Source of the DNA: Hydrotalea flava
GTDB taxonomy: Bacteria > Bacteroidota > Bacteroidia > Chitinophagales > Chitinophagaceae
Assembly (NCBI RefSeq): GCF_001623405.1
Contig: NZ_LUHG01000044.1
Location: forward strand, 1 to 49,735
Direction: 5' to 3'
DNA length: 49,735 nucleotides
The notes below the pieces were generated by a model that saw only the letters and a program-made list of their open reading frames with translations, was not told the origin of the DNA and did no database searches. Each line of letters begins with the position of its first letter. Position 1 is the first letter of the stretch. Shown here one piece after another: positions 42,674 through 49,735 of this stretch. The position numbers and the translations under genes were made by a program.

Positions 42674-44113
42674 TTAATATTTTTCTGCCCGGATGGTTTT
42701 GGGTCGGTAAGTAATTAGTACTTTGGCATTGACACCTTCATCAGAAGTAATAAAAATTTCATGCCTTTCATTACCGGCTGTAACTACCATTAATGCGGTA
42801 TTGGGCGGTACATCGCCTAAATTATTGGCTACTGTAATAATTTCATGTGTTGGATTTTCTTTGCTCAGATGCAAGTATACTGTAATGGGTTTTTCGCTGA
42901 GTCTGCCGCTGTTCACCACTAATTGATGGTCATCATATACGGTAATAGTATCATTGTCAATTACGCCATTGTCGTAAAAATCAATTTTAACATCAGGAGA
43001 GGAAACAAAAATTTCTCTCACCATTTTGTTTTTCCTTTCCGTTAATTCAGGAGGAATAACAGTGTGTGGCATTACTGAAACAATAGGTTTTGTTGTATCT
43101 TTTAAAACCGATTTTGTTTCATTTGGATTGCTTTGTGTAGTGGGTGTTGAAGGTGTTGTTCGATGCAATTGTTGAATCAGCGCATTAATTTGTTCATTTT
43201 TGTTAAAATCAGGAACAGGCTTCGTATCAGGAATTTTTTTCAATAAGGCAGTTTTGCTTTTAGGCCCCCAACTTCCATCGGCCACTAAACCCAATGCATG
43301 TTGTACTTTTTTTATGTTTTCGATTGAGTCGGTTACTGGCTGAGGAGTGGGTTTTACACTTTCTGTTTTGGTTTTTTGCGTTTTTTGTGCATTTGCTTTT
43401 TGTATTTGAATCAGTAGTGCATTTACTTGTTGCTGATTGCTAAAATCAGGATTGGGTTGTGCATTCGGAATTTTTTTCAGTAAAGTTGCTTTACTTGCAG
43501 TACCCCATTTGCCATCCGCAACAACACCAAGTGCTTCTTGAATTTTTTTGATATTAATATCGGCAGATGGCATGGTTTCCGTTAATTTTTCGGACTTGTT
43601 TTTTTCAACCAACGGATGTTGTTTAAGGAAAGGAGCCGGTTCAAAATCAGACTCCTGTACTTTTTCTAAATACACCATCCCGCTGCCACAATCACTTTTA
43701 TCTTTTTCACCCATACTGGAATAGGTACCCGATAGGGTTTGCATTTTACCTTCTTTGCTATAATCTAAATAACAGGTCATTAAACAAGGCACTGTTAAAT
43801 CACCGGCTTTTATTTCCAGCATTTTGGTTTCTTTGATCACCAGATTTTTGGTAGAAGGGGTATATAGGCCCCTGAATTCGGCTTTGCCATAAAATACAGT
43901 GGTTTTATATGAGTAGGTAACGCCCTCTAATGCTTTATTGGGCAGTTCATTAATTTGCACTTCATACTTATATCTGTCTTCCACAAACTGTCCGGAAAAG
44001 GGGTTGTAATTTTTTTGTATAAAATAGCCTCTCCATATTCCCGTTAATTTTTGTGCCGGGAGCAGTTGGAAATTCAGGCAGAGAAAAAGGCTTAATGCAA
44101 CAACACGATACAT
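42674..44113 (-). CDS. Exported protein with two peptidoglycan-binding-like repeats
   Basis: A 479-residue protein with a signal peptide ending LLPAQ (about residue 21). An N-terminal beta domain (22-155) begins KLTGIWRGYF. Two near-identical PG_binding_1-like repeats sit at about residues 188-219 (IKKIQEALGVVADGKWGTAS) and 267-298 (IKKVQHALGLVADGSWGPKS), each followed by LLKKIP and a Pro/Asn-rich spacer. The C-terminal domain (350-479) holds IDFYDNGVIDNDTITVYDD, a calcium-dependent-looking beta segment seen in Bacteroidota lipoproteins. Located at the periplasm or outer membrane. Function unknown. It faces thrS divergently. Confidence 0.72.
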   Translation of the reverse strand: MYRVVALSLFLCLNFQLLPAQKLTGIWRGYFIQKNYNPFSGQFVEDRYKYEVQINELPNKALEGVTYSYKTTVFYGKAEFRGLYTPSTKNLVIKETKMLEIKAGDLTVPCLMTCYLDYSKEGKMQTLSGTYSSMGEKDKSDCGSGMVYLEKVQESDFEPAPFLKQHPLVEKNKSEKLTETMPSADINIKKIQEALGVVADGKWGTASKATLLKKIPNAQPNPDFSNQQQVNALLIQIQKANAQKTQKTKTESVKPTPQPVTDSIENIKKVQHALGLVADGSWGPKSKTALLKKIPDTKPVPDFNKNEQINALIQQLHRTTPSTPTTQSNPNETKSVLKDTTKPIVSVMPHTVIPPELTERKNKMVREIFVSSPDVKIDFYDNGVIDNDTITVYDDHQLVVNSGRLSEKPITVYLHLSKENPTHEIITVANNLGDVPPNTALMVVTAGNERHEIFITSDEGVNAKVLITYRPKTIRAEKY

Positions 44114-44215
44114 ATCTTACAAAGCTAAGTTTCTTAAAGTGGGTGGCAGTATAATAAAGCGTTAAGGTTTTTTTGAGCAATTTATTACAAAAAAAAATCT
44201 CTGCTGCCAATTTGT

Positions 44216-44223
44216 TACCTTTG
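44216..44223 (+). promoter_or_regulatory. -7 box of the thrS-infC operon
   Basis: TACCTTTG is an exact TAnnTTTG match, 32 bases before the thrS ATG at 44256. Confidence 0.5.
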
Positions 44224-44255
44224 TGTTTCTCTAAAAAATATATTTAAAATTAAAT

Positions 44256-46193
44256 ATGATTGAAATTCGTTTTTCGGATGGTGCAGTGCGGTCTTATCCA
44301 AAAGGCACAACTTCATTAGAAATAGCAAAATCTATCAGTGAAGGGTTAGCAAAAAAAGTACTGGCAGCTAAAGTAAATGGTGTAGTTTGGGATGCTACCC
44401 GCCCTATTGAAACCGATGCTAGTTTGCAATTACTTACCTGGAATGATACCGATGGCAAACAAACATTCTGGCACTCTTCTGCACACTTAATGGCCGAAGC
44501 AGTAGAAAGTATGTTTCCAGGTGTTAAATTTTGGGTAGGCCCGGCCATTGACCATGGATTTTATTATGACATGGATTTGGGCGACAGAAAAATGACGGAA
44601 GAGGATTTGCTGGCATTAGAGAAAAAAATGAATGAACTGGCTAAACAGGCCAATGCCTATCAGCGTAAAGCCATACCCAAAGCGGAAGCCATTGCTTATT
44701 TTAATGAAAAAGGCGATGAATACAAATTAGACCTTTTGCAAAATTTAAATGACGGCGAAATTACTTTTTATACCCAGGGTAACTTTACCGACCTGTGCCG
44801 TGGCCCGCATATTCCCAATACCGGTTTTATTAAAGCCATTAAACTTACCAATATAGCCGGTGCATACTGGAAGGGCGATGAGCATAATAAACAACTAACC
44901 AGAGTATATGGTATTACTTTCCCGAATCAGAAAGAATTGGATGAATACTTGGTCATGTTGGAAGAGGCTAAAAAACGCGACCACCGTAAACTGGGGAAGG
45001 AATTGAGCATTTTTACAATGGATGATGATGTAGGCCCGGGTTTGCCTTTATGGATGCCCAATGGCACCATCATTATTGAAGAATTAGAAAAATTAGCCAA
45101 AGAAACAGAAGAAGAAGCCGGTTACAAAAGGGTAGTTACACCGCACATCGCCAAAGAAAGCATGTATTTAACCAGCGGTCACCTGCCTTATTATGCAGAT
45201 AGTATGTTCCCGCCAATGGAAATGGATGGAGAGAAATATTATTTAAAGGCCATGAACTGTCCGCATCACCACAAAATTTTTGCTGCGGAACCCAAAAGTT
45301 ATCGCGATTTGCCTTACCGTATTGCAGAATATGGTACTTGCTATCGATATGAGCAGAGTGGCGAATTATTTGGCCTAATGCGGGTGCGTTGTTTGCATAT
45401 GAATGATGCACATATTTATTGTACCAAAGAACAGTTTGCTGAAGAATTTAAGGCAGTAAACAATATGTATCTGAAATATTTTGATTTGTTTGGAATAGAT
45501 AAATATGTGATGCGCTTATCATTGCACGATCCGGCTAAACTGGGGCAGAAATATGTGAATGAACCGCAATTGTGGTTAGAAACCGAAGAAATGGTACGTA
45601 AAGTTTTAATAGAAACCAATACACCTTTTATTGAAGTGCCCGATGAAGCTGCCTTTTACGGGCCTAAAATTGATGTACAGATATGGAGTGCCATTGGGCG
45701 TGAGTTTACTTTAGCCACCAACCAGGTTGATTTTAATTCAGGAAGAAAATTTTCATTGGCCTACACCACCGCCAATAATGATACAGATATTCCGCTGATT
45801 ATTCATAGGGCACCTTTAGGTACACATGAGCGATTTATTGGCTTTTTGTTAGAACATTATGCAGGTAAATTTCCGGTATGGCTTGCGCCGCAGCAAGTGG
45901 CTGTATTGCCCATTAGCGATAAGTTTGCTGCTTATGCACAGGAAGTAGCACGGCAATTGAAGCAATATCGTGTACGTGCTCAGGTAGATGAACGCAATGA
46001 GAAAATAGGAAAGAAAATTCGGGAAGCTGAAATGATGCGGATACCTTATATGCTGGTAGTGGGCGAAAAAGAAATGAATGAAAATATGCTCTCAGTTCGC
46101 CGTCAGGGAAAAGGAGATGTAGGCACTTTACCTGTTGAAGCTTTCATAAAAAATATCGTTGCAGAAATATCTAACCGTAAATCTGTTGAATAG
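44256..46193 (+). CDS. thrS: Threonyl-tRNA synthetase
   Basis: A 645-residue class II synthetase. TGS domain at 1-62 (MIEIRFSDGAVRSYPKG), then the N2 editing domain with HSSAHLMAEAVESMFPG (conserved HxxxH) and the YTQGNFTDLCRGPHIPNTG block. The catalytic core has the Cys of MNCPHHHKIF, the His of HMNDAHIY and the His of HRAPLGTHERF as zinc ligands, with motif 2 in RYEQSGELFGLMRVR. The anticodon-binding domain is at about 535-640. Length and motifs are normal. Together with infC it forms the usual translation operon. Confidence 0.98.
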   Translation: MIEIRFSDGAVRSYPKGTTSLEIAKSISEGLAKKVLAAKVNGVVWDATRPIETDASLQLLTWNDTDGKQTFWHSSAHLMAEAVESMFPGVKFWVGPAIDHGFYYDMDLGDRKMTEEDLLALEKKMNELAKQANAYQRKAIPKAEAIAYFNEKGDEYKLDLLQNLNDGEITFYTQGNFTDLCRGPHIPNTGFIKAIKLTNIAGAYWKGDEHNKQLTRVYGITFPNQKELDEYLVMLEEAKKRDHRKLGKELSIFTMDDDVGPGLPLWMPNGTIIIEELEKLAKETEEEAGYKRVVTPHIAKESMYLTSGHLPYYADSMFPPMEMDGEKYYLKAMNCPHHHKIFAAEPKSYRDLPYRIAEYGTCYRYEQSGELFGLMRVRCLHMNDAHIYCTKEQFAEEFKAVNNMYLKYFDLFGIDKYVMRLSLHDPAKLGQKYVNEPQLWLETEEMVRKVLIETNTPFIEVPDEAAFYGPKIDVQIWSAIGREFTLATNQVDFNSGRKFSLAYTTANNDTDIPLIIHRAPLGTHERFIGFLLEHYAGKFPVWLAPQQVAVLPISDKFAAYAQEVARQLKQYRVRAQVDERNEKIGKKIREAEMMRIPYMLVVGEKEMNENMLSVRRQGKGDVGTLPVEAFIKNIVAEISNRKSVE

Positions 46194-46245
46194 CAATATT
46201 TAATCATTATTTTTACACTTAAATTTTTAAATCAAACCAGTTTTA

Positions 46246-46845
46246 ATGGCATTACCTTTTAAAAGTAACAGCGGTGGATACGGAGGAAGAATGAATCCCC
46301 GCTTTCAAAGACATCAGGAACCTGAACATCGTATTAACGAAAGAATCAGAGCAGCGCAGGTAAGGTTGGTAGGCGATAATGTAACCGTGGGTATTTATCC
46401 GTTACAGGAAGCATTGAAAATTGCGGCAGAACAAGAGATGGATTTGGTGGAAATATCGCCCAACGCAGATCCACCGGTTTGTAAAGTAATTGATTACAAA
46501 AAATTTCTGTACGAGAAAAAGAAGAAAGAAAAGGAAATGAAAGCCAATGCCAAACAAAGCGAAGTAAAAGAAATTCGCTTTACGCCAGGCACCGATGATC
46601 ATGATTTCGACTTTAAATCCAAACATGCAGAAAAGTTTTTACAAGATGGCAATAAAGTGAAAGCCTATGTTCAATTTAAAGGAAGGGCTATTCAGTTTAA
46701 AGAAAGAGGAGAACTGATATTATTAAAATTTGCTGAAAGACTGGCCGAAATTAGTCAGCCGGAAAGTTTACCCAAATTAGAAGGCAAAAGAATGTTCCTG
46801 ATGCTTACCCCTAAAACAGCAAAAAAGAAAAAAGAATCTGCATAA
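46246..46845 (+). CDS. infC: Translation initiation factor IF-3
   Basis: A 199-residue IF-3. N-domain: [19 protein letters not shown] and [20 protein letters not shown]-type block (here [20 protein letters not shown]); linker [19 protein letters not shown]-domain [20 protein letters not shown] and [18 protein letters not shown]. An ATG start at 46246 is used here; infC often uses a rare start codon. The 20-residue N-terminal extension ([20 protein letters not shown]) is Gly/Arg-rich, as in many Bacteroidota IF-3 proteins. Fifty-two bases separate it from thrS. A terminator follows directly, without rpmI or rplT. Confidence 0.97.
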   Translation: MALPFKSNSGGYGGRMNPRFQRHQEPEHRINERIRAAQVRLVGDNVTVGIYPLQEALKIAAEQEMDLVEISPNADPPVCKVIDYKKFLYEKKKKEKEMKANAKQSEVKEIRFTPGTDDHDFDFKSKHAEKFLQDGNKVKAYVQFKGRAIQFKERGELILLKFAERLAEISQPESLPKLEGKRMFLMLTPKTAKKKKESA

Positions 46846-46864
46846 ATTGTTGCATCATTTTTTT

Positions 46865-46904
46865 AAGAGGCTGTCTCAAAATTGAGGCCGCCTCTTTTAT
46901 TTTA
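46865..46904 (+). terminator. Rho-independent terminator after infC
   Basis: AAGAGGC (46865-46871) pairs with GCCTCTT (46890-46896), with inner CTCAA/TTGAG pairing and a T-rich tail. It ends the thrS-infC transcript. The remaining DNA to 47040 has only a weak promoter-like TAATTTCG at 47001. Confidence 0.8.
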
Positions 46905-47040
46905 CATCAGGTTTTTTGATATTCATCAAATAAGTAACACCGCTCATACATTTTAACATACTGCATAGTTTCTATACAGATTTCCTACAGAATACAAGGT
47001 TAATTTCGCAATTTATTAGTTGCCTAAATTCTTTTAACTG

Positions 47041-49524
47041 ATGTATAAATTTTTCCTCACTGTTTTATTGTTTATTGTTTCAACACAGGTTCAGGCTTTT
47101 GATGATGTTGCGGGCAAAGTAACCGGAAAAGTAATAGATGCTGTAAGCAAACAACCCATTGAATATGCCACCATTACTGTGTTAAATAAAAGCACCAAAA
47201 ATGTAATTAATGGAACCATTACCGATGGTACAGGTTCTTTTGTAATCAAAGGATTGGCTCCGGGCAATTATATTTTTAAAATACAATCGCTGGGTTATCA
47301 GGAATATACCATTAATACAGTTAGTGTACAAAAAAACGCTTCCATCAACTTACCGGTTATTGCATTGGCTAAACAAGAAAATGTACTGCAAGGCGTTACC
47401 GTTACTGCAAAAAAGCCTTTGGTTGAAAACAAAATTGATAAAATGGTTTTTAATGCAGAAAAAGACCTTACCTCACAAAGCGGAGTAGCTACTGATTTAT
47501 TGAAGAAAGTGCCCATGGTTTCAGTAGATGTAGATGGTAATGTACAGTTGGCAGGTAGTTCCAGTATTCAGTTTTTAATTAATGGACGACCTTCTACCGC
47601 ATTTGGCAATAATATTGCCGATGTATTGCAGGCAATACCTGCCAGCCAGATTAAAAGTATTGAAGTGATTACCAACCCCGGCGCCAAATATGATGCATCC
47701 GGATTAGGTGGTATCATTAACATCATTTTAAAAGATAACCATGCAAAAGGCATCAATGGAAATTTGTCATTAACAGCAGGTACTTTATTGCAAAATGGTT
47801 CATTTAACCTAACAGCAAGAAAGAAAAATTTTGGTATCAATGCATTTGTAAGCGGCGGTGCCCGTTTAAGATCAACCACTCCCAATACAGTTGACAGAGC
47901 ATCGATGGATACGCTGAATAAAACCAATGTTGCTTTATTACAATCAGGCACATCACGTTTTACCCGTCATGGCATGCAATCGGGGCTTGGCTTCGACTGG
48001 ACACTCGATTCAATGAATAATATTTCAGGCGGTGTAAATTATAATTTGTTTGGGTATGCCGGCAGCGGTTTTGTGAACCAAACACAAACCACCACCAATA
48101 TAATGAACGGTGGCAATGTGTTATCTGACATCACTTCTTTCAGCAACTCAAATGGCGGATTTCATTTTCATAATATTGATGCCAATTTAAATTACAAGAA
48201 AACATTTGCAAAGCCCGATCAGGAATTGGATATTTCATTGAATTCCAGTTTTGGACATAATCATGGTTACTCAAACAGCGAGCAGTTTTTAGTACCATCC
48301 GATTCAAAGTTTTTTGGAACACAGAACGATAATCCGGGTACCAATAACGTACATGTATTGACGGTAGATTATACACAACCCATTACCTCAAAAATAAAAT
48401 TTGGAACCGGTGGCAGAGTTACTTTAACCGATATTAACAGCACAGCTTCCATTCTTTCACTCAATAACAATACCGGCAATTATTATTTCGATTCTACACA
48501 ATCCAACCATCTCAACTACCATCAGCAGGTATATGCTGTTTATAGCGAATTAAGTTTTCCGGTTGGAACTTTGTTTGATGCCAAAGTTGGCGGACGTTAC
48601 GAAAGAACTGAAATAAACGATTATTATTCCAATGCAATCACCCAGGTAAAAACCCCGGGTTACAATACATTTGTACCCAGTGTTTACTTCATCAGAAAAT
48701 TAACCGGCAATTCAACTTTAAAAATTAGCTACTCTAAACGAATAGAACGCCCCAGCTATCAGGATTTGAATCCTTTCGTTAATACCAGCGATCCTAAAAA
48801 TATTTCAACCGGCAATCCTTATTTACAACCCCAAATAGGTAACCGCTATGAGTTGAGTTACAACAAGCAAATTAATAATATAGGTTCGTTCATGATTGCA
48901 GCATTTTATCGCACATCAAATCATGATATACAGCCTTATGTGGTTTTTTATCCTGATTATACCGTAGGCGATTCGGTTTTTACAAACGTATCTGTGAGTA
49001 CTCGACAGAACATTGGCTTGGAGAAAAATATGGGTGTAAATTTATTTGCCAGTATTGATGTGTCTAATGCATTAAACCTGCGTACCAATATGTTTTTTTA
49101 TGAACGCAATACCATCAACGCATTAGATCCCGGCTATAATTCAAATAGTTTCAATTACCATATTAATTTAAATGCGAGTTACCAGTTTAAACATGATGTA
49201 GCAGCAGAAGTATTTGGTAATTTTCGTTCTGCCAGAAATGAAGTACAGGGCAGGTATCCCTCTTTCACTACTTATAGCTTTGCGGTTCGTAAACAATTCT
49301 GGAACAAAAAAGGAAGTTTGGCTTTAACAGCAGTAAATGTATTCAGTCAATATCTTGATCAGAGAACGGTTTTAACAGGGCCTAATTTTACCACCAATAA
49401 TTTAAGACAAATTCCTTTCCGCTCTATTGGACTCAATTTTACTTGGAAATTCGGTAAGTTAGAATTTAAAAAAGACGACAATAATAAGCCAGATTCCGGG
49501 GGAAGTGGATTAGACAATGGTTAG
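47041..49524 (+). CDS. Outer membrane beta-barrel protein, TonB-dependent receptor-like (OMP_b-brl_3)
   Basis: An 827-residue outer-membrane protein with a signal peptide ending VQAF (about residue 19). Residues 25-110 are a carboxypeptidase-regulatory-like domain (VTGKVIDAVSKQPIEYATIT, FVIKGLAPGNYIFKIQSLGY). Residues 115-230 are a plug-like domain (VTVTAKKPLVENKIDKMVFN, IEVITNPGAKYDASGLGGII). The remainder is a beta barrel with strands such as YFIRKLTGNSTLKISYSKRI and ERPSYQDLNPF. A clear TonB box is not visible. This matches the outer-membrane receptor family of Bacteroidota that lacks a SusD partner. The gene stands alone after the infC terminator. Confidence 0.85.
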   Translation: MYKFFLTVLLFIVSTQVQAFDDVAGKVTGKVIDAVSKQPIEYATITVLNKSTKNVINGTITDGTGSFVIKGLAPGNYIFKIQSLGYQEYTINTVSVQKNASINLPVIALAKQENVLQGVTVTAKKPLVENKIDKMVFNAEKDLTSQSGVATDLLKKVPMVSVDVDGNVQLAGSSSIQFLINGRPSTAFGNNIADVLQAIPASQIKSIEVITNPGAKYDASGLGGIINIILKDNHAKGINGNLSLTAGTLLQNGSFNLTARKKNFGINAFVSGGARLRSTTPNTVDRASMDTLNKTNVALLQSGTSRFTRHGMQSGLGFDWTLDSMNNISGGVNYNLFGYAGSGFVNQTQTTTNIMNGGNVLSDITSFSNSNGGFHFHNIDANLNYKKTFAKPDQELDISLNSSFGHNHGYSNSEQFLVPSDSKFFGTQNDNPGTNNVHVLTVDYTQPITSKIKFGTGGRVTLTDINSTASILSLNNNTGNYYFDSTQSNHLNYHQQVYAVYSELSFPVGTLFDAKVGGRYERTEINDYYSNAITQVKTPGYNTFVPSVYFIRKLTGNSTLKISYSKRIERPSYQDLNPFVNTSDPKNISTGNPYLQPQIGNRYELSYNKQINNIGSFMIAAFYRTSNHDIQPYVVFYPDYTVGDSVFTNVSVSTRQNIGLEKNMGVNLFASIDVSNALNLRTNMFFYERNTINALDPGYNSNSFNYHINLNASYQFKHDVAAEVFGNFRSARNEVQGRYPSFTTYSFAVRKQFWNKKGSLALTAVNVFSQYLDQRTVLTGPNFTTNNLRQIPFRSIGLNFTWKFGKLEFKKDDNNKPDSGGSGLDNG

Positions 49525-49608
49525 TATATGCTACTGAACTGTTGATGTATTTATATTTCCAATTTATCAATCACCATCATAGCATTCAGAATTTATTCCA
49601 GGCCACCC

Positions 49609-49735
49609 TGTAAGCTCCCCCAAAAATAGTACGTTTTATAAGTAGACAAAAAATGTATAACTTTAAAACGTTTAATTATGAAAAAGAGTAGATTCAGTCC
49701 CCATCAGATTGCCAGTATTTTAAAAGAGTTCGATC
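49609..49735 (+). mobile_element. Left end of an IS3-family-like insertion sequence (cut by window edge)
   Basis: An IS-like end begins around 49609 with TGTAAGCTCCCCCAAAAATA, and the transposase OrfA starts at 49678. The element runs out of the window, so its other end and target duplication cannot be seen. The exact boundary is a guess from the TG start. Confidence 0.6.
49678..49735 (+). CDS. IS3-type transposase OrfA, first 19 codons
   Basis: The ATG at 49678 opens MKKSRFSPHQIASILKEFD, the typical N-terminus of IS3/IS911-type OrfA (HTH_Tnp_1, ending here at the window edge). Only 19 residues are visible. Family assignment rests on the start motif K-K-S-R-F-S-x-x-Q-I. Confidence 0.75.
   Translation, partial: MKKSRFSPHQIASILKEFD

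Noticed and set aside
1-49735. CRISPR array or rRNA genes
   Set aside because: No regularly spaced direct repeats with unique spacers and no rRNA-like sequence were seen.

Overview
The window looks like a Bacteroidota chromosome, most likely Chitinophagaceae. The basis is DUF4133/DUF4138-type Tra proteins, nagB-PIG-L fusion, CtlX and arginine deiminase genes, and -7 boxes of the TAnnTTTG type typical of the phylum. The genus is inferred from protein style, not from a database search.

Region 1 (1-17650) is the distal part of an integrated conjugative element. The left edge has the 5' part of an IS481-type transposase (minus strand) and a GyrI-like small-molecule-binding protein flanked by hairpins. 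A transfer operon follows on the plus strand: traF, traG (VirB4-like ATPase), a small lipoprotein, three related VirB5/TraI-like exported proteins, and traJ (VirB6-like). Then come traK (VirB8-like), a TraL-like protein, traM (VirB10-like), traN (VirB9-like), two DUF3945-like proteins with basic tails, and two winged-helix/HTH proteins. Between traJ and traK sits a 3.2 kb cargo block on the opposite strand: a type IV AbiE toxin-antitoxin pair, whose toxin gene carries a one-base frameshift, and a 458-aa gene with a possible nuclease-like core. The operon ends at a strong terminator. It is followed by four TTTGCAAA repeats and a complete tRNA-Arg(ACG) beside a truncated second copy, which looks like the attachment end of the element. 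No integrase, relaxase or coupling protein is in view.

Region 2 (17650-29500) is ordinary chromosome, mostly minus strand: a short-chain dehydrogenase, a PhyH-type dioxygenase, an Omp85-like barrel (plus strand), then PAP2-like phosphatase, nagB-PIG-L fusion, GH20 hexosaminidase and CocE-type hydrolase (amino-sugar and peptide use), and a glycolytic pair pfkA-pyk.

Region 3 (29500-39970) holds an RmlD-like reductase, a CHAD protein, adjacent ctlX and arginine deiminase-family genes, a CrtA-like protein, and histidine-degradation genes hutI and hutG separated by an AT-rich CPA2 antiporter. A small frameshifted gene closes it.

Region 4 (39960-49735) has an ABC-F ATPase, a DUF3347 lipoprotein, a protein with two peptidoglycan-binding-like repeats, thrS-infC (not followed by rpmI-rplT), a large TonB-receptor-like outer membrane protein, and the first codons of an IS3-type transposase at the right edge.
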